Source: Trichomonas vaginalis G3
Lineage: Eukaryota > Parabasalia > Trichomonadida > Trichomonadidae
DNA: 64,000 bases
Direction: 5' to 3'
NCBI RefSeq assembly: GCF_026262505.1
Contig: NC_067207.1
Span: 10,384,082 to 10,448,081, forward strand
The notes under the pieces are model-generated. The model ran no database searches and was not told the origin of the DNA. It saw only the letters and a list, made by a program, of their open reading frames with translations. Numbering within the stretch: the stretch's first letter is position 1; each line of letters starts with the position of its first letter. This document shows, piece by piece, positions 48,548 through 58,306 of the stretch. The position numbers and the translations under genes are program-made.

Positions 48548-48579
48548 TTCATATGGGTAAAAATATAGAATAGTTGGAT

Positions 48580-51500
48580 TTATATGTCATAATAGAACCC
48601 ACGTGGACCAAGCTTTACTTTCTTCCTGACTGAGTTTTTAACTCTTCTTTTTCCTTCATTGCCACTACTTTCACTAGATGAAGTTACTTCTTCACTACTT
48701 TCACTTTGTTCTACTCTTCTCTTCTTCTTTGGTGTCGCTTTTGGTAACTTGCCCTCTGCTTCAAGTTGTTGCATCTTTGCCTCATGTTCACCTAGTATGT
48801 TGTAAATTTCCCATGTCCTTTTTGCCTTTGGGCTCTGGTCGCCCATCTCAGGTAACCTATATCCTAGAAAGAGTTTGTCATAGTTTGTATTTGAGTCTTC
48901 GCGTATTGTTTGCATGACTCTTTCCTGAGTTTCCGGTTCAAGCTCTTCAAACAGTGCCTGTCCATATGGAATAAGCTCGTTTCCAAATATATGTTTTTGT
49001 AGCCATTCTGGTTTTCTTTCCATGTTACCAACAATATCTTTTGTGAATGGAAAGCTTTTACCCAATCTTTCAGTTTTGCGTCATTTATTTCTGTAGTTGT
49101 TTTATTTTGTCAAGGAACATGTTTTTCAATACTAACATTTCATTTGGTTACTGTCCATTTGAGTTTTCTTAAATATTCATCCCTTCTCGGTTCATTGTCT
49201 GCAAAGTAAGTTTTTATGACATTTTGTAAACTTTCTTTGCAAGGTCATGTACAATAGGTTCTCTTCCTTCTCTCTCCCTAACTTTCTTTCTAAACTCTTC
49301 ACCAAATATACCATCTCTATGGTTCTGTGTAGTTCTTTGAGATAAATGTTCTAGAACGTCAGGTGTTATATTTCCATCAGCCATGTTCATTTTCATACTG
49401 GTCCAAAATATCTGCATGTTTCATATCTTTCAATGGCATTAAAGCCGCGCTTAAAATACCAGCTATATCTCGTTCACCATTCAATTCCATTGCGTCTACA
49501 ACTTCTTGGAATTGAGGTTGTAAGTTTATGAACCACCTATCCGGATTAGCTTTATGACCCCATCTCATTGTAGTTCCATCGTCTGCAGAAACAAAAGTAG
49601 GTTTTTTCCATCTTGGTTAGGTTCTGAATGAACTTTAAACAATGTTTCATTTCTATATGTTTTCTTGAAATTTAACCTTTTATTTTCACCGAGTTCATCC
49701 GAAGATTGAACGTTAAATGCTCGTAAGTAAAAGGGTTGTTGTATTTGTGTACATTTTCTTTCAGTACTTCCATTCTATGCTGAATATTTTCATCTGGTGT
49801 TGGAGTCTTTGTATGTCGGCAAACATTTTTCGATATTCTTCTACTATGTCAGCCGAATTTTTTTTAGACTCTTGAAAATATTCCATATTCTCCGCATACT
49901 CTTGTTGAGGTCAAGATTTTTCGGCTGTTCCAAATCTTCATCTAGTTCTGTGAAGTTAGTTTCCAAAGGAGGGACTTGTTCGTTTCCTTCAGGCTCTTCT
50001 AGCTGTTGTTGCTGAACTATTTCTTCCATGTCTGGTTGTATCTGAACTATTTCTTCCTGTGGAGTTTCTTGTACCTCATCTGCTGGCATTTCATATATTC
50101 CGAGACCGTTTTTAACAAGTTCCCTTTCTAAGTCATCCGGACTCAAAAACCTTTCTTCTTTCGTTCCGTCTCTATTTTTACGCGTTTCATGACGGGAGTT
50201 GAATTGTCATTTAGCTCTGACATCAAATATCTCGGAGTAAATTCAGTCATGTCATTTGGATGATATGCTATTAAATCATATCCCTTAGCGAGCTTGTATT
50301 TTCCAGGTTTGAAATTATATCCGATTTGTGCTGAACCATAAAGCTAAATAGGTTCGGGTCAGTATTTCCATCCTTGAACTTTCGAATAGCTTCTTTATAT
50401 CTGTCACTAAAGTCAATACTATCTGGGTAACCATAGTCTTCCTTAAGCCTTTTTAAGAATTCTTGGTTTCCTTGTTCTCTACTTCTTTTATGTCCTTGCT
50501 CTGTTTGTGGTTGTTGTTGTGCAGGGTTTGAACTGTTGGTTGCTGTGCTGGTTGTGGAGGTGGTGCAGGTGCAGGGTTTTGAACTGTGGTTGTGTTTGGT
50601 TGTGTGTGTTTTGGTGCATGCCTATGTCTGTGTCCATGTGACGATGTAAATGTTTTAGGTAGTCCTGGTGCAGGTGCTTCTCTTGGAGGGTTTGGTGGTA
50701 TATAAGTTCCACTAGCTAGTATATAAGTTCCACCAGCTGGTTATAAGTTCCACCAGCTGGCACATATGTTCCATCTGCAGCGTAATGTCCTACCTGACTT
50801 TTCGTTTTTAAGAAAGCATTTACTAGGTCTGTTTGGTCTGTTGTAACTCTTTTTCTTGACTTTTCACAACAGTTGCTCTAACGGCGTCATAGGCACTTTG
50901 AACTGCCTGTCTCGTTGCTGCATCTGTTATTTTCGTCATATTTTGTGCTACTTCTTTAACTCTTTGTCGAAACCTTCAGACTTCAGTTTCTTTCCAGATG
51001 AGAAGTCGTTCACTTGTTTCACCTTACTATGAAGAGCTTCGAAGGCGTTCTTAAAGTCAGCATTCGTTAAAGCTTCATTTGAACTGTCTTCATCCGCTTG
51101 TTTTTTGTCCTTATTGACCCTATAAGCTGGGCTGCTTTAGCGTTTGGCTTGGGCATCTAACCAGTCATTGTTAGCTTTTATATATTCTGCGCTTTTCATT
51201 GCCTTTTGCATGGCTGCGTCGTTATTTTTACTTTCTTGTGCTAAGTTTTCATACTGTACGGTTTGGTTTTGCAACTGTAAAAGTTTTTCTGCCTTACATT
51301 TGCTTCAACTTCCTTTTTATACTCATCGCTATCCATATATGTCTTCAGGGCTTTTTTGTTTTATCTCTTCATCTTTCAGTATTTTATATCGAGTAGTATG
51401 GTTTTTCAAATTTATGACATCTTGTTCCATTTTTGCTACTTCTGTTGCTTTTCTGACACTTTTTTTCGCATATTCCTCTGTACTTAGTTCTTTCAGTTGT

Positions 51501-51909
51501 TCTTCTTTCTTCTTTTTCTCTACGTTTAACTCATGAGTTTCTTTGTGTGTCTGTCATATTCTAGTTTCTTTTCGTTTTCACCTATTTGCTTCTGTATGTC
51601 TATGTTTGACTTTTTGACATCTGATATTTGATTTTTGAGTAAACTCAAATTCATTTGACTTGAGGGTTATATGCTGTTCCGTCTGCAGCTCCACCATAGC
51701 CTGCCATTTCGCTAAAAGTGCCGCTCTTAAACCTCCACTCTGTGCACCAATGACTCGGTTAAAAGCATAGGATTGCTTGACATTTGTTGCAACATAGTGG
51801 GGTCATTCAGCATTTGTTGTTGCAACTGTTGTTGTGGTGTCAGTCTTACTATTGGATGTTTCAATGCTCTCTTCCTCTTACGTATATTCTTACGTAGCTT
51901 ACGTGGCAT
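48580..51909 (-). pseudogene. Very long coiled-coil/low-complexity gene (or two genes), heavily frameshifted
   Basis: From MPRKLRKNIRKRKRALKHP (51909) to GPRGFYYDI (48580) coding-like sequence continues on the minus strand, but every 100-250 bp it changes frame. Recognisable parts are a Gln/Met-rich N-terminus, Lys/Glu coiled coils (about 51550-50900), a Pro/Gln/His-rich part (about 50720-50500), an acidic Gln/Glu part (50146-49844), a compact stretch with NPDRWFINLQPQFQEVVDAM (49568-49380) and a C-terminus with NPKAKR-like and Ser-rich tracts. About 1100 residues if joined. Possibly a large virion protein; no enzymatic motif seen. Whether it is one gene is unsure. Confidence 0.5.
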
Positions 51910-51950
51910 TTTAAGTGAAGTTAAAAAGCGGCTTTATACTAAACATCTTC

Positions 51951-52010
51951 GGGGCTAGAGGGCGCAACGCGCCTGGAAGCCCCACTACCTTTTTTTTTTT
52001 TTTTTTTTTT
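51951..52010 (-). repeat. Right terminal inverted repeat of Maverick 1
   Basis: In inverted orientation: GGTAGTGGGGCTTCCAG, hairpin GGCGC-GTT-GCGCC, CTCTAGCCCC, and then GAAGATGTTTAGTATAAA, which the left end of this element lacks but the left end of the second element has. The tip is a run of 21 T. Confidence 0.9.
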
Positions 52011-52064
52011 AATAATGCTCTCAGTTATTCCAAAGTAAAAGATTAAAAGCCTGTAAAAAAAAAA

Positions 52065-52222
52065 GGTAGTGGGGCTTCCAGGGGCTGCGCCCCTTCTAGC
52101 CCTGAAGATGTTTAGTATAAATGAAGTTTTTATTCGGAGGGCTTCCAGGCGCGTTGCGCACTCTAGCCCTGAAGATGTTTAGTATAAATGAAGTTCTTAT
52201 ATACGGGTCTTCCAGGAGCTTT
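52065..52222 (+). repeat. Tandem array of terminal-repeat units at the left end of Maverick 2
   Basis: Units starting GGGCTTCCAGG at 52072 and 52139, and a partial one at 52205 (GGGTCTTCCAGG), with 66-67 bp spacing. Each full unit has a hairpin (GGGGC-TGC-GCCCC; GGCGC-GTT-GCGCA), then TCTAGCCCTGAAGATG and TTTAGTATAAATGAAG. Maverick 1 has one unit per end. Confidence 0.85.
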
Positions 52223-52300
52223 TCACAAATTATATATGTTTTCATGTTTTGTCACTTTTCTGTCACTTTTCAGGAAAAACATTTTTATTATTATATATAA

Positions 52301-53116
52301 ATGAATTTTACAAAACCACCGTTACCGTTCTTTGGAAATAAGAGTAAATGTAAAGATATTCTATTGAGAGAACTTAAGAAACTACCGAATGGTCTAACAT
52401 TTGTAGATTTGTTCGGTGGAAGTTTCTATATATCCCATTTGTGCCATACAATTATTCCCAGACTCAAAGATTATATGCAATGACTTCGACAACTATATGG
52501 ACCGTCTCAAACATATACCAGACACAAACAAAATATTGAGTGAGTTGAAAGAAAAGATACCTATAGGTAAGATGGAACGTATACCATTAGATAAGAAAAA
52601 TATTGTGAGAGAGGTTTTGAAAAAAGCAGAATATATAGACTGGGATAGTATATCTGCTAGACTATTATATAGTGGTTCTATAAGAGTTCATGACATTGAA
52701 ACACTTATGTCAAAAGTTTTATATCTTAACTATACAAATGTTTTCAAAGAGGACATAGAAAAATATATTGAGGTATAGAGTTTGTGAGATGTTATTGGAC
52801 AGAGTTGTATGAAAAATATAAAGACAAGGAAAATGTTTTCTTTATAGTGGACCGCCGTTCTATAACACATGGGATTTTCAATACCAAGTAGACTGGACTT
52901 TGAGAGACTCTTTAGAAACTTTAGACGTTTTACATAACTGTCCATGCTTTTACTTTACATCCGATAAAAGTGGTTTGGAAACCGTTATGAGATGGTTAGG
53001 ACATACATGACTATGAGTTTAGATATGACAAGATAGAATATGAGAGAGGTCCTATAAACCGGAGAAAGTGTCATAACAAAGAAATTTTATTAGTAAGTAA
53101 ATGTGGTTTGAAATAG
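52301..53116 (+). pseudogene. Adenine methyltransferase copy 2, frameshifted
   Basis: Starts at the same codon as the gene at 27418 (MNFTKPPLPFFGNKSKCKDI) and is nearly identical in DNA sequence. Frame is lost near 52450 (CCATACAATTATTCCC for CCATACCGTATTCCC), near 52775 and again at the catalytic motif near 52850, where one C of GACCCGCCG is missing. The product would lack the DPPF motif. Confidence 0.85.
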
Positions 53117-53232
53117 GACTACTTGTTTTAGGTTTTTTCCATTGTGTCATTTATTTATTTGAACGTGGCAGAAAAGTACAGAGAATATAAGATGAACCAA
53201 TGCCTGTAAATGTTCAGTATATGTACTCGTAA
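53101..53232 (+). pseudogene. Small membrane protein copy 2, frameshifted
   Basis: Same start and hydrophobic segment as 28221-28352 (MWFEIGLLVLGFFHCVIYLF). An extra A after TTTGA and further indels break the charged tail. Confidence 0.6.
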
Positions 53233-53254
53233 GAGATATTTTATCTAATATTAA

Positions 53255-53615
53255 ATGGACGCACAGAACTTAGCGAATGCACAGCAACCTGGACAACCAA
53301 ACCCAGAGAATATTCCAAATGAAGTTAGAATACAAACTGCAATGGCAAACTATGGTCAAGTGCCAACAGATGTACAAATGCAACTGCCATGTCAAATGAC
53401 GCTGCGTTAGATTTGCCACCATGGTATCAAATATGAGATGGAAAGAGTTTTATACAAACCCTGAAGTGGGATATAAACAACTTTATGCAGATGACGCGAA
53501 CACAGGAGTTGACCCAGAATATGTTTTCTACCAGAGGAGAAACAGAATGTATGAGCTCCAGTTAAAGAATGCTATGGAACTCAACAGGAAACGCAAAAGA
53601 CTAGGCGGACATTAG
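53255..53615 (+). pseudogene. Small conserved Maverick protein copy 2, frameshifted
   Basis: Homologous to 28376-28738. Two single-base losses near 53380 and 53430 split it; the C-terminal half ending NRKRKRLGGH is intact in frame from about 53424. Confidence 0.75.
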
Positions 53616-53632
53616 ATTTTACATATAGTAAA

Positions 53633-53874
53633 ATGGGTTTCTTCAGTAAGATAGGAAACTTCTTTCGAAATGTTGGAAGAGGTATATGGAATGGAATAAA
53701 AACCGTAGGAAGAGGAATTTGGAACGGATCAAAATATTGGTAAAAGAGTAGGTCAGTTTTGTTGGTATTATACCTAAAGACCTGAACCAGAAGAACAAGC
53801 TCCTGTTTATACAACAGCCTGAACCTGCACCACAGTCTAGTTGGCAACCAAATCCAACACCTCAACCGTATTAA
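53633..53874 (+). pseudogene. Small amphipathic protein copy 2, frameshifted
   Basis: Matches 28757-28999, starting MGFFSKIGNFFRNVGRGIWN. One base is lost near 53729 (GGATCAAAATATT), with compensating and further indels near 53760-53810. Confidence 0.7.
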
Positions 53875-53877
53875 AAA

Positions 53878-54724
53878 TTATATTTTTACGTTCGATAGTA
53901 GTTGTTGTATATGAAACTAAGTTCTAAGTAAAACGCATGGTATAATGGAACTATTCTCTTTCTTCCATCTGTGTAAACCATACTTGAAAGTCTGAAATAC
54001 TTCCACTCGGTGGTTCATATAGCTTTGTAGGTTTTTCGTAAAAGTCATTTGCCAAGCATAAAAAGAGTTTTTGTGCACCAGAAAATGAAGCATGAACTAT
54101 AATAGCATCTTGGTCGAAACATATTTTCATATGTTCCATTAGGGTTTTCGACTTCATAAAAGTCCGGGTGTACTGGATATTCTGCAGGCTGATTTAACAT
54201 CCTCAAAATCTATACCATGCCAAGTTGTTATATTTTGTAGAAATATAAACGTTTTCTCCAAGGTCTTCTATTCTATTGATTTTAACAGTTGCATTTTTCC
54301 TGTCATATATAATATCGAGATGGTACTCTCCTTCGTCAATGTTAACTGGTTTGCATATTCGAGATAGATATCGTTTATTTTTCTTGAAAAGCTTGAAGAG
54401 TTGTTTCTAAGTTTACAAGCAAATTCACTTGTAAAAGTTTTCCCTGTTCAAATTTCTCATACGTACGTTTTTCTTTGTTATAGTATCGAACTTCAAACCG
54501 ACCGTAAATGGGAAACCATGTATGGCTTCTGAAATGAACTTCATTCTACGAAAGCCAATAGCTTTTGTGACAGATGGGTCTCTTAGCCATCTTAACGGGT
54601 AGTCAAAACGATAGCCTTCATGCTTTACGGTCTCTGTCTCAAACTTTTGACCGACATTCGTAAAAAGTTCATCTAATGGTTTAGTTGTAGCAACTCTTGA
54701 ATTTTCTTTTTCTATTGAAAGCAT
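53878..54724 (-). pseudogene. Candidate structural protein copy 2, frameshifted
   Basis: Homologue of 29004-29851 with the same promoter gap to the fibre. The frame break of copy 1 near 29570 is absent here (EKFEQGKLLQV), but there are others near 54500, 54370 and 54120. So the two Mavericks are broken at different places in this gene. Confidence 0.75.
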
Positions 54725-54742
54725 ATTTTATCTAGAATAAAA

Positions 54743-56127
54743 ATGTCAAATGAAACAGCGTCTATGAGAGAAATAAAACACAACCGATAACTCATTTTGC
54801 AAGCTCTAAATAAGAACACAACAAACTTTTCAAACTATTCTAAGATATCTGAGTCATTGAAAGAAGGAAACTTAAAACTGACATTAAACCCTTTAACAGA
54901 TGAGTTTCTATTTCAAGACAAGAAGAACAATACTGTCTGTATAAATCCAACAAAAGGAACTTTAAACGAGAAGCCTATAAATGAACTTCTTTTGAAAGCA
55001 GATGTTGACAACAAAGCTGACAAAGAATATGTAGACGATGCAATAGCAAAAGAAGAAGAAAGAGCTAACAATGCTTATGCAACAAAAGAACATACTCATC
55101 CTGAACTAGCAGACAAAACATATGTTGACAATAAAATGTCAAGTGAAGTGACGAGAGCTGAAAACGAATATTCTAAAAAGACTCATACACATTCTATATC
55201 TGAAATAACAGACTTAAACGTTAGCCTTGAAAAGAAAGCGGATAAGGAATATGTGGCTAGTAAGTTAGAGAAGAAAGCAGATAAGGAATATGTGGATGAA
55301 AAAGATAATGAAATTAAAGAAAGGGCTGAATGGTATCATGAATGGACATCGAAGATTTTAAAAACTAAAGCTGATACAGGATGGGTTTCAGGATGTTTAG
55401 ACCTTAAAGCAGATAAAACTTATGTTAACGATGAGTTAGAGAAGAAATCAAATAAGACTCATACACATACAAGTTTTACAACTGTTAGAGCAGACGACAT
55501 AATATTGAACTTTGACCTTGGTTCAAGTGCACCATTAGAAAATCCGAGTACAAGCGTAAAAGATACACTAAACAGTTTAGATAACAGTTGCAGGAACATT
55601 GAAAGTCATGCCAGAAACTTTGAAGCACATGAACTACCCGCAATGTTAGACAAGAAAGCAGACAAAACAGAGCTTCAAACATTAAAGACAGAAATACTTC
55701 AAACATTATATCCTATAGGCTCTATTTATACGTCAATGAACTCTACCAGACCAGAAACAGTTCTGGGTTTTGGAACTTGGACTCAAATAGTCGACAGGTT
55801 TTTGTATTGTGCAAACTCTTCAAAGGAAACAGGTGGAAGTAAAACGATTTCAGGTGAAAATTTACCTGCACACAGTCACTACATAGATTTAAGTACATCT
55901 CAAGCAGGTTGGCATAAGCATAGATATTGGGATTGGTCAGCAATGACAAAAGGTAAAGGATATGATGTTAAAGACAACGTTAAGTTTGCTATAAATTGTT
56001 ACTGGAGTAACACTGAGGAGGAGGAAACCATACACATCGCGTTTCAGGATATACGCAAACAACGGGACAAAGTAAAGACTACATGCCACCTTACATGACA
56101 GTTTACGCATGGTATAGAAATGCTTAG
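54743..56127 (+). pseudogene. Fibre copy 2 with different shaft, early stop and late frameshift
   Basis: Starts MSNETASMREIKHNR, then TAA at 54788-54790 where copy 1 has CAA. The frame continues without further stop for 430 codons and loses frame near 56020 within the collar domain. The N-terminal anchor and C-terminal collar domain (YPIGSIYTSMN, GGSKTISGENLPAHSH) are conserved; the middle is different from copy 1, with DKKADKTEL and KADKEYVDEK coiled-coil units and no Tyr-rich knob. Here shaft and collar lie in one frame, confirming that the two pieces in Maverick 1 are one gene. Confidence 0.82.
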
Positions 56128-57081
56128 TCGTCATTTTCAACTTCTTTAGCATATTCGTCAGGAGTTGTCTTATATTTGTTAGGAACTGTCTTTGAAAGTA
56201 TACCACCTTGAACTTTGACAAGTTTGAAACGAGGTCTGGCAATAGTAGTTTTATCTTCTGCTTGCAGTGTGTACATTTTGCCATGTTTGCCTAAAACTTC
56301 ATAATATTCTCTTGTATACTTTCTTCTATTTTACGAACACGAATGTGAGTACCTGTCGGGTTCCCATTGTTGTCATAGTCAATAGTATTTTCATATGGGT
56401 CGCGTTTAGGTATTTCTATTTTTACTTTGTCACCTTTCTGAAGTTTGAAGCCCGGCATTCTTTCTTGTTTGTCTCTTTTGACTAAATTATTAAATATATA
56501 GTCTTTCTCTAAGTCAGGATTGTTTTTCATTTCTTCGGGGGAGTGGTTTCCCAAACCTTTTTGTTTACGGTTATTGTAAATATTTAAAACTTGTCTCATC
56601 TTTGCCATGGAGAAGTGTCTATATTTGTCGTCATATGACATTTCATTTGCTTCACCACCTTGTGGTTGGTTTAAGTCTCTTAACATTTTTATACAACCGT
56701 CAATGACACAAGAGCAGAATGGTTTTGGTCGACAATGAAATATTGGTTTACATTTTTTGAACGCAGATAGTTTTTAATATCGTCTGATTTGAAAGAACTT
56801 TCACAGTCAGATGTCAGTTTTGTTGGATGGTATTTGTCAACGAATATTGTCAAAGCAGTTTTCACATCTAAAATATTTTTGGACCATAATGGTATGGCTT
56901 CACAGTATCTTGTGTTTTGACCAACAAATATTAGCCAGTATGGAGGTCCATCTTCTCTATACCTCGGAATGTTTTCCAAGATATCCATAAACCAAGCATT
57001 TGGTGTTGAACTAAAGATTTTTATCATGAGTGCTTTCTTTGTTGCCTTAGAAACATAGGGGTCCTTGTTTGGATTCGTCAT
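56124..57081 (-). pseudogene. Integrase copy 2, frameshifted
   Basis: Nearly identical to 31626-32585, with D33 and D92 in frame. One base is lost near 56709, just before the third catalytic Asp (VIDGCIKML in the shifted frame), and one near 56330. The stop again overlaps the end of the fibre gene. Confidence 0.85.
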
Positions 57082-57098
57082 TTTTTAACCCATAAGAA

Positions 57099-57500
57099 AT
57101 GGGTTTATTTGGCGCGTTAGCAGGAGTTGCATCCAGATTTTTACCCGCAGTGGGAACAATAGCCAGAGGTGTATTTGGAGTTGGAAGGAAGATTTTGAGT
57201 ACATTAGGTATACTTAAAGAGAAAGCACAACCTATTATACAAACTGTACAGAAAGGTTGGGATGTAGCACGAGATGCAACAAATCTTATTCCAAATCCTG
57301 AAACAAGAGGAAAAGTTCAAGGATGGATGGACAATGTAGGAAGACAAGCAGGAAACTATTATAACAAAGCAAATGACTACTATAACCAAGCAGGACACTA
57401 TATGGACCAAGGTGAAAGATTCTTTAACAGAGGATATAACCATGCACAAACAGTGGGTAAACAATAACCAACCGCAACCACCTCAAACTTGGGAATGTAA
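57099..57500 (+). pseudogene. pVI-like protein copy 2, late frameshift
   Basis: 120 residues identical or nearly so to the protein at 32602. An inserted A near 57449 (CACAAACAGTGG for CACAACAGTGG) ends it early as HAQTVGKQ. This late break might be tolerated. Confidence 0.72.
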
Positions 57501-57519
57501 AATTTTTTACTGAGATGAA

Positions 57520-57672
57520 ATGAACAATACAGCATTGAGACAAATGGGTTCAAGATGGATTTGTCGGCTTCCAGCAGTTACACCACGTGTTTGTCAAGTT
57601 CTTCCTATACCTCAGAAGTTTTAGACCGACTTAAAAAACAACAACAACCAGTTTGAAAACAAACCAAACTAA
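57520..57672 (+). pseudogene. Small tandem-pair protein, single copy here, frameshifted
   Basis: Begins MNNTALRQMGSRWICRLPAV like 33023-33178. Indels near 57615 and 57652 break the end. Maverick 1 has two copies of this unit. Confidence 0.6.
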
Positions 57673-57691
57673 AATTTTTTACTGAGATGAA

Positions 57692-58276
57692 ATACCGAAG
57701 AAGTTGAAACGGTAGATTTGACACCACAAACAAAAAGTTCAGAACCTTTGTCAAAACCTGTCAAAGAACTTACAGATGAAGAGAAAAATTCAATAATAGA
57801 AAGTGCCAGGTCTGGAAATACAAACCCTAACTACAAAGTCACTTTTCATAAAAATGGAACGGCTAGTATCTCAAAAAAGAAACAGACTCTCACAAATAAA
57901 ATATTGAAGTCTGAAGGAGCTTTCGAGACAACAGATGGAAAAGTTTACTTCACTGACCAACAGTTCATTATAGAACATCTCATTGACTTAGAGTCGAAAT
58001 ATTCTAAACTTTACAACAAACACAAAAAGTTGAAAGGAAAACAAAAACAAATGGCATATGATATTTATGAAGATGTTGACGACACAACTGTTCCTGCAAG
58101 TGAAGTAAAGTCAGAGGAACCGAAAAGTGACGAAAAAACCGATAGAAGAAGAAAAACCAAAAACTGAAGATAAACCAAAACCAAAGTTTAGTTTCCAAAC
58201 TAAACCAAGTCAACCTTCATTAGCTGGTATGGGTTGGCGTCAAAGACTTATGGCAGCAGGCGGTTATGTAAAGTAA
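57692..58276 (+). pseudogene. Polymerase-adjacent charged protein copy 2, start lost, frameshift
   Basis: AAATGACCGAAG of Maverick 1 reads AAATACCGAAG here, so the start codon is gone. An extra A near 58135 shifts the C-terminal part. Otherwise nearly identical to 33358-33942, including the end GMGWRQRLMAAGGYVK in the shifted frame. Confidence 0.75.
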
Positions 58277-58306
58277 AGAAAAAAACATTTTTTTATTTTT
58301 ATAAAA

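Larger units (their letters stand above)
27306..52010 (+). mobile_element. Maverick/Polinton element 1, complete, 24.7 kb
   Basis: The element is bounded by inverted repeats that start with a 21-22 base A/T run and GGTAGTGGGGCTTCCAGG. Inside are the hallmark genes of Polintons: integrase, B-family polymerase, packaging ATPase, major and minor capsid proteins, plus an adenine methyltransferase, a fibre, an SF3 helicase and KilA-N proteins. No adenain-like protease was recognised. Genes are packed tightly, with divergent pairs 16-18 bp apart and convergent pairs touching. Several core genes are frameshifted (ATPase, helicase, both capsid proteins, fibre), so this copy is either decaying or the sequence has indel errors. 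Confidence 0.93.

Noticed and set aside
48580..51909. An adenain-like cysteine protease expected in Polintons.
   Set aside because: No His-Glu-Gln-Cys pattern could be recognised in any frame of the broken region or elsewhere in the element.
27290..52020. Target-site duplication around Maverick 1.
   Set aside because: The flanks ATCAAAT and AATAATG do not form a convincing 5-6 bp direct repeat outside the A/T runs.
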